This document shows positions 9,431 to 16,904 of a stretch of 64,000 nucleotides of DNA, one piece after another; positions within the stretch are counted from its first letter, which is position 1, and each line of letters opens with the position of its first letter. Source of the stretch: Thiorhodovibrio frisius (GTDB taxonomy: Bacteria > Pseudomonadota > Gammaproteobacteria > Chromatiales > Chromatiaceae); assembly GCF_033954835.1 (NCBI RefSeq), contig NZ_CP121471.1, forward strand, positions 1,606,501-1,670,500, in the 5' to 3' direction. The translations under genes were made by a program, and so were the position numbers. The notes beneath the pieces are model-generated. The model was not told where the DNA came from, did not search any database, and saw only the letters and a program-made list of their open reading frames with translations.

Positions 9431-11026
9431 TTGATCTCTACAGCCAACCTCACCATGCAGTTCGGCGGCAAGCCGTTGTTCGAGAACGTCTCCGTCAAAT
9501 TCAGCGGCGGTAATTGCTACGGACTCATCGGTGCCAACGGCTCCGGGAAGTCGACCCTGATGAAAATCCTGGGCGGCGATCTGGAGCCCAGCTCAGGCAA
9601 CGTCTCGGTCGATCCCGGCAAACGGCTCGGCAAGCTGCGCCAGGACCAATTCGCCTATGAGAACCAGACGGTGCTAGACACCGTCATCATGGGGCACGAC
9701 GAGCTGTGGCGGGTCAAGCAGGAGCGCGATCGCATCTACGCCCTGCCGGAGATGAGCGAGGAGGAAGGCATGGAGGTCGCGCACCTGGAGGTGCTGTTCG
9801 CCGAGCTGGATGGCTACACCGCCAAGTCACGCGCCAGTGAACTGCTGCTGGGGCTGGCCATACCGCTGGAACAGCACGAGGGTCCGATGAGCGCGGTCGC
9901 GCCGGGCTGGAAGCTGCGCGTGCTGCTCGCCCAGGCGCTATTCGCCGACCCGGACATCCTGCTGCTCGACGAGCCCACCAACAATCTGGACATCCACACC
10001 ATCCAGTGGCTGGAAGAGGTGCTGATCACACGCGATAGCACCATGATCATCATCTCGCACGATCGGCACTTTCTAAACAGTGTCTGCACCCACATGGCCG
10101 ACCTGGACTACGGCGAGCTGCGTCTCTACCCCGGCAACTACGACGAGTACATGACCGCCTCCAGCCAAGCACGCCAACGCCTGCAGGCGGACAACGCCAA
10201 AAAGAAGGCCCAGCTCACCGAGTTGCAGACCTTCGTCAGCCGCTTCTCCGCCAACGCCTCCAAGTCCAAGCAGGCCACCTCTCGCAAGCGTCAGATGGAG
10301 AAGATCGTGCTGGAGGACATCAAGCCCTCCAGCCGGGTTAACCCCTTCATCCGCTTCGCTCAGGACAAGAAGCTTTATCGTCTGGCGCTGGAGGTCACGG
10401 ACCTGGCCAAAGGCTATGATGGCACACCGCTGTTCAGCGGCTTCGACCTGACCGTCGAGGTCGGCGAACGCGTCGCCATCATCGGCCCAAACGGCATCGG
10501 CAAGACCACCCTGCTGCGCTGCCTGGCCGGCGACCTGACGCCCGACGGCGGCAAGGTCAAGTGGTCCGAGAACAGCCAACTGGGCTATTTCGCCCAGGAC
10601 CACGCGGCCGATTTCACCGAGCGCACCACGCTCTACGACTGGATGGATCAATGGAAGCAACCCAGCGACGACGAGCAGGTCATCCGCGGCACGCTGGGGC
10701 GGTTGCTGTTCTCCCAGGACGAGATCAAAAAACCGGTGAACGTCATCTCCGGTGGCGAGCAGGGCCGCATGCTGTTCGGCAAGCTGATGCTGCAAAAGCC
10801 CAACATCCTGCTGATGGACGAGCCGACCAACCACCTGGACATGGAATCGATCGAGTCGCTCAACACCGCGCTGGAAGGCTACCCGGGCACCCTCATCCTC
10901 GTCAGTCACGACCGCGAGTTCGTCTCCTCGCTGGCGACCCGCATCATCGAGCTGACGCCCCAGGGCGTCATCAACTTTCGCGGTGACTACGAAGAGTATC
11001 TGGAAAGCGGCAGCGCGCCTGCGTAA
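9431..11026 (+). CDS. ybiT: ABC-F family ATPase, YbiT type
   Basis: 531-residue soluble protein with two ABC ATPase domains and no membrane domain. The first Walker A is [14 protein letters not shown] and the first Walker [13 protein letters not shown]. The linker carries the ABC-F 'KKKAQ...[12 protein letters not shown]' region. The second pair is [11 protein letters not shown] and [19 protein letters not shown]. Length and nearly continuous resemblance match E. coli YbiT (530 residues). ABC-F proteins act on ribosomes; YbiT's exact target is little known. The start is a TTG, supported by alignment to the YbiT N-terminus. A collapsed copy of this gene is at 18401-18779, so this copy marks the left end of the duplicated segment. 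Confidence 0.88.
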   Translation: MISTANLTMQFGGKPLFENVSVKFSGGNCYGLIGANGSGKSTLMKILGGDLEPSSGNVSVDPGKRLGKLRQDQFAYENQTVLDTVIMGHDELWRVKQERDRIYALPEMSEEEGMEVAHLEVLFAELDGYTAKSRASELLLGLAIPLEQHEGPMSAVAPGWKLRVLLAQALFADPDILLLDEPTNNLDIHTIQWLEEVLITRDSTMIIISHDRHFLNSVCTHMADLDYGELRLYPGNYDEYMTASSQARQRLQADNAKKKAQLTELQTFVSRFSANASKSKQATSRKRQMEKIVLEDIKPSSRVNPFIRFAQDKKLYRLALEVTDLAKGYDGTPLFSGFDLTVEVGERVAIIGPNGIGKTTLLRCLAGDLTPDGGKVKWSENSQLGYFAQDHAADFTERTTLYDWMDQWKQPSDDEQVIRGTLGRLLFSQDEIKKPVNVISGGEQGRMLFGKLMLQKPNILLMDEPTNHLDMESIESLNTALEGYPGTLILVSHDREFVSSLATRIIELTPQGVINFRGDYEEYLESGSAPA

Positions 11027-11088
11027 GGCAGGTCGGTGACTGATCGATGATCGCACCTCATCATTAAGACTTGGGTGGACGTGCGCCG

Positions 11089-11262
11089 ATGACCGGCAAC
11101 GCCTTGGAAAAACGTCTCGCGATCCTGCACGACCTGGATCGCTATGAGCAACTCATTGAGGAAGCGGGTCGGGCAACGGCGATTGCACAGGACGAACTCG
11201 ACGACCTGCGGCTGTCCTGGCGCTATCTGATCCTGGGGTTGATGATGTTGGAGCTATTCTAG
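11089..11262 (+). CDS. Small conserved protein, first of three copies
   Basis: 57-residue product: a charged helix (ALEKRLAILHDLDRYEQLIEE) followed by a hydrophobic C-terminal helix (WRYLILGLMMLELF). It lies 62 bases after the ABC-F stop and could be co-transcribed with it. Two more copies occur at 18841-18963 (ends early) and 19665-19886 (altered start). Retention of almost the same sequence suggests either recent duplication or real coding function. No family is recognised; the hydrophobic tail might be membrane-seeking. Confidence 0.5.
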   Translation: MTGNALEKRLAILHDLDRYEQLIEEAGRATAIAQDELDDLRLSWRYLILGLMMLELF

Positions 11263-11395
11263 GACGCGCTGGCGCGCGGCCAAGAGGCTTCATGTGGCCC
11301 GAACTATTTTCTACGAAGAGTATCGCTCAAAAAACGCTTCCGTGAGAAGAGCAGAGTCAAGAATTGTTTGTCGGAATCGATGCGCTTTCGGTTTG

Positions 11396-11463
11396 CCTGG
11401 GGTTGATGGTCTTGATGCCGGCGGCCAGGAAATCTGCCCGATCGCGAGTGACGACTGCAAGAC
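11396..11463 (-). pseudogene. Fragment of the vapC 3' end (copy A)
   Basis: Read on the minus strand this gives VVTRDRADFLAAGIKTINP, nearly the C-terminus of the intact VapC toxin at 22554-22979 (VVTRDTTDFLAAGIKTINP). The rest of the gene is missing. The same fragment recurs at 20020-20087. It marks the left edge of the DGR cassette. Confidence 0.7.
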
Positions 11464-11480
11464 GTTACTGGGCTGACGCA

Positions 11481-12239
11481 TCAATATTCCCCGGTACCCG
11501 CATCGCTGCAATTGTCATAGACCCGAATCATCACCGTTTGCTTGGTGCCTGAAATCCGCACCGAGCCAGTGCAGATGAGCCCGACCTCGTCCGGGTTGAA
11601 AAACCGGGTGCGGCCGAATGTGACCTGATAGTTGTAGGTGCCGGCCATGCCACCTCCAAAGCCCTCGGTGATTGTGGGGTTCCACGTGTTGTTGTCGCTG
11701 ATGTAGCCGGGTCCGCCGGATAGGCTGATCCGCATGGCGTCAGGCGGGCAGTTCCAACCCGTGCAGTCGGCATCCACCATCACAAAATCAACTGAACCGC
11801 CTCCGGACGAGCCCCCGCTCGACCCGCTATAGGAGCGCCGCGCCGCCAGCCGCCGCTGTTCCTCCTGCTCGCGTTTGCGCTGTTCCTCGGCCTCGGTGGC
11901 CTCGGCGGCCGCCCGGCGCTGGCGCTCCGCCTCCTCGCGCTCGCGCCGCTCCTTGTCGGCCTTGGCCGCGCGATTGTCCGCGATCAGCTTCTCGACCGCG
12001 CGAATCTCGTCCGGCGCATAGGCCATGTTGCGCGCCGCGGCCAAGTGCTCCTCGGCCAGCTCGAAATCCCAGTCTTTGGCGGCATCGCGCGCCTGCTTCA
12101 GCAGCTCCTGCTGGCCCCGTTCCTGGTATTGCTTGTAGCCCTGATAGCGGTCGTAAAGACCGCGGTCGATGGCTACCGCGGTGCCGCAACAGATGACACC
12201 GGCAGCCAAGACAACCGGCTGTATCCATGATGAATTCAT
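11481..12239 (-). CDS. Exported coiled-coil protein of the DGR cassette (copy A), unknown function
   Basis: 252 residues. The N-terminus has one hydrophobic segment (PVVLAAGVICCGTAVAI), acting as signal peptide or anchor. A strongly charged Ala/Glu/Arg region (about residues 45-130, with runs such as ERREREEAERQRRAAAE) is predicted to be coiled coil. A Ser/Gly linker follows, then a Cys-containing C-terminal domain (about 155-252) ending NCSDAGTGEY. No known domain is recognised. The gene lies directly downstream of the DGR reverse transcriptase and template on the same strand. It was duplicated together with the target gene (20105-20851), which suggests a functional link; that is inference. 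I chose the ATG at 12239 because it puts the hydrophobic segment at the N-terminus. Confidence 0.7.
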   Translation of the reverse strand: MNSSWIQPVVLAAGVICCGTAVAIDRGLYDRYQGYKQYQERGQQELLKQARDAAKDWDFELAEEHLAAARNMAYAPDEIRAVEKLIADNRAAKADKERREREEAERQRRAAAEATEAEEQRKREQEEQRRLAARRSYSGSSGGSSGGGSVDFVMVDADCTGWNCPPDAMRISLSGGPGYISDNNTWNPTITEGFGGGMAGTYNYQVTFGRTRFFNPDEVGLICTGSVRISGTKQTVMIRVYDNCSDAGTGEY

Positions 12240-12263
12240 ATGCATCATACCTGCTGAGATTGT

Positions 12264-12290
12264 GGTGGATGCGCTGCGCTTGTCCACCCT
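12264..12290. repeat. REP-like palindromic sequence, copy 1
   Basis: GGTGGATGCGCTGCGCTTGT followed by CCACC is an imperfect inverted repeat. Related copies are at 20876-20902 and 22435-22453. It lies between the exported coiled-coil gene and the reverse transcriptase end; in the second locus it sits at the deletion junction. Confidence 0.55.
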
Positions 12291-12393
12291 GCTGAACTGT
12301 GGCGCGGTCGTAAAAAAGGTGGCGGCCGTCGCCCACGAGGGGGCCAAGACGGACGCCGGGGTGGACCAACGGCCATGCCGTGGTCCCGTCTCA

Positions 12394-13671
12394 TCATGAT
12401 CGGTCCTGGACGCTTCCCCGCTCGCCCGACGGGTCCGTAAACCCATCGGCTCCGGCCTGGGAACGTACTGGCCACGCGGAAACCGAGGTTGTTGTTCCGG
12501 TTGCCGGTGTCGTTCCTGTTGCGGTTGCCCGAGCGCAGATTCCTTGGATTGTTGTTCCAGGAGCCGCCCCGCAGCACGCGCCGCGCGCAGGGGACCGATC
12601 AGGCCCCCGGACGGGATCGAAGACCCCGCCACGGAAGATGGCATGGCGCAGGCCGAGGGTATCGGCAAACTCGGCATGCGCGATCCATGCCTGCACCCGC
12701 TGTTGTACCTCCTGACAGGATACCCTACCCGCGCGCCAACGGTCGCGCAGACCGCGCAGCCGGTTGCGGAAGCGGCGCACATTCTCCTCCGGCAGTCGCC
12801 GCCGACCGCCGGCATGCAGCTCGTATCCGAGAAACCGGGCTGGTTGAGCCGTCGGCACGATGAAGGTCTTGCGCGGGTGCAGCAACAGCCGGCGTCCGAC
12901 CAAGAATTCCGCAATGCGCACCTGCCACTCGGCCAGCACGCTCGGATCGTCGTGGAACAGGGCAAAATCATCCACGTAGCGCAGATAGCCAGGGGCGCGC
13001 AGCACCTCCTTGGCGAAGTGATCGAGCCGGTCCAGGTAAACGTTGGCGAAGAACTGGCTGGTCAGATTGCCGATGGGCAGGCCGCGCCGACGCTCCAAGG
13101 GCGTGAGCAGGTCGTCGCCCGGGAAAAGCAGATCCACGGGCTCTTGGGCATTGGAGGCATCGATGACCGTATCGACGAGCCACAGGGTCTGTTCGCAGGC
13201 AATACGCCGGCGCAGGTCGGCCTTGAGGATGGCGTGATCGATGGCCGGAAAGTAGCGATAGATGTCCGCCCGCAGCACCTGGGCGCGCCGATTTCGGTAG
13301 TGCTCGTAGCGTTGCACCGCCCGGTGGGTGCCCTTGCCAAGACGATTGGCGTAGCTGTCGTGGATGAAGCCGCGCTCGAACAGGGGCTCCACCACCGCGC
13401 ACAAGGCCTGGTGCACCACCCGGTCGCGAAAACGCGCGGCGGAGATCATGCGCCGCTTGGGCTCGCGCACCTCAAAGGCCACATAACGCCCCGGCCGGTA
13501 GCTGCCCCCACGCAGTTCGCGCTCGAGGTTGAGCAGTTCCGGCTCCAGCCGGGCCAGGAAGGCCGCCACACCCGGATTGCGACGCTTGCCCCGCGCCGCG
13601 CGTTCGGTGGCGGCGTAGAGGGCGGCGAAGTTGGCGATACCGCCGAACAGGTCCCTATGACGCCGCGGCAT
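12394..13671 (-). CDS. DGR-type reverse transcriptase
   Basis: RNA-directed DNA polymerase that would copy the template RNA into adenine-mutagenised cDNA. The palm motifs are visible: ADIYRYFPAIDH (first catalytic Asp, near residue 125), GLPIGNLTSQFFANVYLDRL (near 200; SQ in this motif is typical of DGR enzymes where group II intron and retron enzymes differ) and YVDD at 232-235. The thumb-like end HAEFADTLGLRHAIFRGG is at about 330-350. No maturase, endonuclease or retron msr/msd feature is visible. ATG 13671 overlaps the end of avd by 17 bases. After about residue 360 the frame continues for about 65 residues straight through the template repeat, so that tail is probably not conserved. Antisense frames here are shadows. 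Confidence 0.92.
   Translation of the reverse strand: MPRRHRDLFGGIANFAALYAATERAARGKRRNPGVAAFLARLEPELLNLERELRGGSYRPGRYVAFEVREPKRRMISAARFRDRVVHQALCAVVEPLFERGFIHDSYANRLGKGTHRAVQRYEHYRNRRAQVLRADIYRYFPAIDHAILKADLRRRIACEQTLWLVDTVIDASNAQEPVDLLFPGDDLLTPLERRRGLPIGNLTSQFFANVYLDRLDHFAKEVLRAPGYLRYVDDFALFHDDPSVLAEWQVRIAEFLVGRRLLLHPRKTFIVPTAQPARFLGYELHAGGRRRLPEENVRRFRNRLRGLRDRWRAGRVSCQEVQQRVQAWIAHAEFADTLGLRHAIFRGGVFDPVRGPDRSPARGACCGAAPGTTIQGICARATATGTTPATGTTTSVSAWPVRSQAGADGFTDPSGERGSVQDRS
12468..12590 (-). repeat. DGR template repeat (TR), 123 bp
   Basis: Matches VR1 (14115-14237) and VR2 (21266-21388) over exactly 123 bp, with nearly all differences at coding-strand adenines. Read in the target's frame it encodes 11 Asn codons (AAC or AAT) where the VRs carry varied residues: SWNNNPRNLRSG, then NRNRNDTG, then NRNNNLGFRVA. 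AAY codons are the classic DGR design because adenine mutagenesis there cannot create stops. Identity ends at GCGCGCAG on one side and CTGGCC on the other. The TR lies in the 3' end of the reverse transcriptase frame, in the same orientation. Confidence 0.93.
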
Positions 13672-14032
13672 GATCCGGATCAGGTTGGGGTTTGCCCCTG
13701 AGCCAGCCACCCACCAGGCGCCCGGTCTCGTCGATGGCCCGCGCCGCGTACTCATAACGACGGGGATCGAGAAAGCCCAATTCCAGGGCCAGGCGCATCA
13801 AATGACGCAGCTTCTCCAGGCCCAGATTGGCCTGTTGCAGCATGTCGCGGCGTTCGCGGGTAAAGGTCGCCTCGATCAAGCGCTCCAGCACGTCCAGGGC
13901 GGTGGTCTCGATGCGGTCGCCAAGCAGGAAGCGCTGGGCGCGCGGAAACTTGTCCAGGGTCGGGATCAGCCACAGCAGGAAGCGGCGGTGGGCCTCCAAG
14001 GCCGGGCCGGTGCGGCGGGCGGGGTCAGTCAT
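13655..14032 (-). CDS. avd: DGR accessory protein Avd (four-helix bundle, S23-like)
   Basis: 125-residue, almost entirely helical, basic protein. The pattern HRRFLLWLIPTLDKFPRAQR, FLLGDRIETTALDVLERL, then QQANLGLEKLRHLMRLALEL matches the Avd / 23S rRNA intervening-sequence protein family, whose members form a pentameric barrel and bind the DGR reverse transcriptase, being needed for cDNA synthesis and homing. It sits between target gene and reverse transcriptase, and its end overlaps the latter's start. ATG 14032 was chosen because the family begins there. A version cut after residue about 90 occurs at 20892-21182. Confidence 0.85.
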   Translation of the reverse strand: MTDPARRTGPALEAHRRFLLWLIPTLDKFPRAQRFLLGDRIETTALDVLERLIEATFTRERRDMLQQANLGLEKLRHLMRLALELGFLDPRRYEYAARAIDETGRLVGGWLRGKPQPDPDHAAAS

Positions 14033-14049
14033 GATGAAAAAAATCGCGA

Positions 14050-14071
14050 CCAAGGGGCTATCGCCCCCTGG
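14050..14071 (-). promoter_or_regulatory. DGR target-recognition hairpin downstream of VR1
   Basis: On the coding strand CCAGGGGGC-GATA-GCCCCTTGG forms a 9-bp stem (one G/T mismatch) with a 4-base loop fitting the G-R-N-A loop of known DGR cruciforms. It begins 43 bases after the end of VR1 and just before avd. In characterised DGRs such a hairpin in the target DNA raises homing efficiency. The second locus has a perfect version. Confidence 0.75.
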
Positions 14072-14098
14072 ACCCCCAAGAGGTAAAGAAGAAAAGAA

Positions 14099-15157
14099 TC
14101 AAGGTGTAAGCGTCCTGGCCACGCGGAAACCGAGGGATCGGCTCCGGAGGCCGGTGTCGTTCCTGTGGCGGTCGCCCGAGCGCAGATACCTCGGAGAGTT
14201 GTCCCAGGAGCCGCCCCGCAGCACGCGCCGCGCGCAGTCTCCACGCGTCCAAGCAGCGCCATTCGTCGGCGCTCCCCGGTAGCTGTCGTTCCAGCAGTCT
14301 TGGGTCCATTCCCAGACGTTGCCGTGCATGTCGGCGAGCCCCCAGGGGTTGCTCGGGTAGCTGTCCACGGGCTGGGTCTTCTGCAGATACACGCCGGTCT
14401 TGGCACCGCAGTCGTTATAGTCGACGTTGCCGTCGTAGTTGGCTTGGCGGGTGCTGATGCAGCGCCCGGTGCTGAAGGCGGTGGTGGTGCCGGCGCGAGC
14501 GGCGTATTCCCACTCGGCCTCGGTGGGCAACCGATACGCCTGGCCGGTCTTGCGGTTCAGCCAGCGGAGGTAGTCCTGGGCATCGTCCCAGGAGACGTTG
14601 ATGACCGGGCGCTCATCCCGGCCCCAGCCCTGGTCTTCCGGCTCGTGCTTGCAGCCGCCGTCGGCGACGCAGGCGTCCCAGTCGGCGAAGGTGACCTCGG
14701 TCTTGCCCAGCTCGAAGGCGGGTACGCTGACCTGGTGGGCGGGCTTCTCGTCGTCTCTGCATTCGGCCTCGCCGGGCTGGCAGCCCATCAGGAAGCGCCC
14801 GGCGGGGATGCGCACCATCTCGGGGCCAAGAACTGGCGCGAGGTGCACCGGCTGGATGGCGCCAGCGGCGACGAAGACCTCTTGGCTGGTCTTGCCAGGG
14901 CGCTTGCCTTCGACAACGGCCTCCACGCGGTATTCGCCTTCGTCCAGTTCCAGCACCAGGGCCTTGCCCGGTTGCTTGGGCGTGTTGCCTTTGCGCTGGC
15001 CGTCCAGGTAGATCTTGGCCCCGCCGGGGCTGGAGGTGACCTCCAGCAGGCCCTTTTCCGCCAGCGCGGGCAGCGGCAGCGCCAGGATGAGCAGGGCGCA
15101 AAGGGCATTGCGGGCACGGGGAAGGCGGCAGGCCGCGGGGGCTGCGATGGTTATCAT
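14099..15157 (-). CDS. DGR target protein 1: exported PEGA plus FGE/C-type-lectin-fold protein
   Basis: 352 residues. A Sec signal peptide (LCALLILALPLPALA, cleavage near residue 33) is followed by a PEGA domain (about 38-105, LEVTSSPGGAKIYLDGQRKG). Then comes a formylglycine-generating-enzyme-like domain of C-type lectin fold (about 110-350), with MVRIPAGRFLMG, YRLPTEAEWEYAARAG, GLADMHGNVWEWTQDC and RVLRGGSW. The last 45 residues are the variable repeat, residues about 307-348. The cysteines that real sulfatase-activating enzymes use near LGFR are absent, so the fold is probably a ligand-binding scaffold. Periplasmic or surface location is expected. It heads the avd-RT-TR gene group on the same strand, 66 bases before avd. 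Confidence 0.9.
   Translation of the reverse strand: MITIAAPAACRLPRARNALCALLILALPLPALAEKGLLEVTSSPGGAKIYLDGQRKGNTPKQPGKALVLELDEGEYRVEAVVEGKRPGKTSQEVFVAAGAIQPVHLAPVLGPEMVRIPAGRFLMGCQPGEAECRDDEKPAHQVSVPAFELGKTEVTFADWDACVADGGCKHEPEDQGWGRDERPVINVSWDDAQDYLRWLNRKTGQAYRLPTEAEWEYAARAGTTTAFSTGRCISTRQANYDGNVDYNDCGAKTGVYLQKTQPVDSYPSNPWGLADMHGNVWEWTQDCWNDSYRGAPTNGAAWTRGDCARRVLRGGSWDNSPRYLRSGDRHRNDTGLRSRSLGFRVARTLTP
14115..14237 (-). repeat. DGR variable repeat VR1
   Basis: 123-bp counterpart of the TR at the 3' end of target gene 1. By codon comparison it differs from the TR at 15 positions: 14 are TR adenines (e.g. AAC to GAC, AAT to TCT, AAT to TAT, AAC to CTC) and one is C to A within an AAC to CGA codon. 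The encoded stretch is SWDNSPRYLRSGDRHRNDTG then LRSRSLGFRVA. Invariant non-adenine positions are conserved. Confidence 0.93.
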
Positions 15158-15331
15158 TGGGGGAAGAATCCTTTCGGTCGAGGCTAGAGCGGATGTGCCG
15201 GCGTGGACGGCGAATGCTGGTGGGCGAGATGGTAGCCGTTATGAGCGCTGAGTTCCAGCTTTGCCGACAGGCGCTTGGATCAGAAAGGCGTTAGAGGGCT
15301 TTGGCTCGCGCTAGTCGGGGGGAGGGAGGAA

Positions 15332-15483
15332 GTGTGCTCAGCTTTGCGGCCCTGTTCGATGATTAGACGCCATTGCACTAGGACATCCTCCGAGATGGGG
15401 AGCACGCGATTCTCAAACATCGGACGGAGTTGGTTTTGCAGCCAAAGCCGGATTTAAGCGCGGTGCTTGAGGTCGCCCAATTG
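15332..15483 (-). pseudogene. Internal fragment of vapC (copy A right edge)
   Basis: About 150 bases closely match the middle of the intact vapC gene (22680-22835), with several substitutions and an in-frame stop where the complete gene reads on. It lies upstream of DGR target gene 1. With the 3' fragment at 11396 it shows that the cassette is bracketed by vapC pieces. The surrounding stretch 15158-15623 holds nothing else I recognise. Confidence 0.65.
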
Positions 15484-15623
15484 ATTATTTTGCAAAAGCG
15501 GAACAGCACAAATTTTCCGTTCCCGTTTGCGCTTGGCCCCGATGGGCGGGGGATGTAGGATGCGGCGGGGTGATGTTCCCTAGCGGCTAGCCGTGCATCT
15601 ATAGAGTTGGCAGGAGATGCCTT

Positions 15624-16820
15624 ATGGCAAATGGTAAGAGCGCGGACGAGCGGTTGGCTGACCTGGAACAGACGGTGGTATACCTGAGTCGGCTGATCGT
15701 GAAGGCGCAGCAGTATGCTGTGACCGACCCCGAGGTTGCACTCGGGCAGGCGCGCAAGTCGGCGGAGGCGATCTGCTGCCGCCTGTTCCAGGCCGAGATC
15801 GGCAAGCCCGGGAAGATGATGCTGGATGAGCTGATCACCAAGCTTCAGGCCCGGCAGGTTATCCCGCCCGATGTGCTGGTCCCGCTGCGGACGATCCAGA
15901 TGTACGGCAACTTCGGGGTCCACGCCCAAGACGGGCACCGGGAGATTTCCGCCGAGTGGGTTGCCCCATGTCTTTCCGCCCTAGCGCAGGTCACCACTTG
16001 GTACTTTACCGACTACCTCGGGGTCGCCCTGCCGAGCACGCTCGAACGGAGCAGCGACGACCGACCGCCGCCGGATAGCGATGGCGGCGAGGAGCCAACC
16101 CCAGAGGTCGAAACCTTGGCAAACAATGCCAGCAGAGCGGAAGAGCCGGTTCAGAAGGCCCAGACAGCCCCGTCGATGGTGCGACCGGTCCGCCGGTGGC
16201 GATCCGCAGCCCTCCCCGCTGGCCTGCTCTTGGTTGGCCTAGCCGGGGTCGGGGGCTACCTCTATTACGAGTATTACGAGGATCGCGACCACGCCGCGCT
16301 TCCAATAGCTCCCGTGACCCAGATTGCCAATGGAATGTCACAGTGGCCTCAATGGGAGATCGAGAAAGGCACATATATGGCAGATGAAGATACATCAATA
16401 TTTAGAAGCAGTCCCACGAGCTTAACAATCAAGCAAGTGTCAAAACCAAAGGAAAAGGATCCTAGCAGATCGGGGATTTGCCAAAGCATAAAAACAGATA
16501 ATTTTAGAGGCAAGAGAATTAAGTATTCTGCGTTTATAAAAGTAAGCTCTTTGGAGCAATGGGCGTATATGTATGTCCTTTCGGGAGATCTATATCCAGT
16601 CGAAGGAATTAAAGGAAGCAAAGAGCAGCCATTAGAAAAAGACTGGAGTCAGCTATCTATGGTATTCGGTATTCCGGAGAGCCATGAAAAGCCTTACATT
16701 AAATTTTGTTTTTCGCTTTGGGGGGGTGGCCAAATGTGGATTGATGATGTCAAATGGGATGTAGTTAATAATACAACCCCGGTAACATATGCTGCTCCAT
16801 TATCCGAGCCAAAACTTTAA
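15624..16820 (+). CDS. DUF4145-like N-domain, membrane anchor and foreign C-domain (mosaic protein)
   Basis: 398 residues. Residues 1-130 are helical and resemble DUF4145-type domains found in restriction and defence-related proteins (ARKSAEAICCRLFQ, then RTIQMYGNFGVHA). A Pro/Glu-rich stretch precedes one transmembrane helix (about 194-215, AALPAGLLLVGLAGVGGYLYY). The C-terminal about 170 residues look like a beta-sandwich module (SLTIKQVSKPKEKD to GGGQMWIDDVKWDV), similar in style to carbohydrate-binding jelly rolls. Composition shifts at about 16330 from GC-rich to AT-rich, so the gene looks like a fusion of resident and incoming DNA. A good ribosome site (GGCAGGAGA) precedes the ATG. Function unknown. 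Confidence 0.7.
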   Translation: MANGKSADERLADLEQTVVYLSRLIVKAQQYAVTDPEVALGQARKSAEAICCRLFQAEIGKPGKMMLDELITKLQARQVIPPDVLVPLRTIQMYGNFGVHAQDGHREISAEWVAPCLSALAQVTTWYFTDYLGVALPSTLERSSDDRPPPDSDGGEEPTPEVETLANNASRAEEPVQKAQTAPSMVRPVRRWRSAALPAGLLLVGLAGVGGYLYYEYYEDRDHAALPIAPVTQIANGMSQWPQWEIEKGTYMADEDTSIFRSSPTSLTIKQVSKPKEKDPSRSGICQSIKTDNFRGKRIKYSAFIKVSSLEQWAYMYVLSGDLYPVEGIKGSKEQPLEKDWSQLSMVFGIPESHEKPYIKFCFSLWGGGQMWIDDVKWDVVNNTTPVTYAAPLSEPKL

Positions 16821-16904
16821 GCAATTGGACCTAGTGGTCGGCTTGAGGGAGGTTGACAGGATCTCGCGACGGATGGGGTTAGCCCCCAATGCCGTCAACG
16901 TTAG

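Noticed and set aside
11294-11476. 60-residue plus-strand frame repeated identically at 19918-20100
   Set aside because: Identity is due to the DNA duplication; it lies over the vapC remnant on the other strand and has no ribosome site or plausible protein character.
12394-13671. Reverse transcriptase as a retron or group II intron maturase
   Set aside because: No msr/msd inverted structure and no maturase or endonuclease domain are visible; the IGNLTSQ motif, an Avd-like gene and TR/VR pairs point to a DGR.
12544-13701. A 385-residue plus-strand frame opposite the reverse transcriptase
   Set aside because: It has no motifs and is a by-product of GC-rich codon structure; the minus strand encodes clear RT motifs. 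The same holds for 945-2072, 10073-11056, 14165-15187, 21475-22416 and 50608-51687.
14099-15157. Genuine formylglycine-generating (sulfatase-activating) enzyme
   Set aside because: The C-terminal cysteines of active enzymes are absent, the region is the variable repeat, and no sulfatase gene is nearby.
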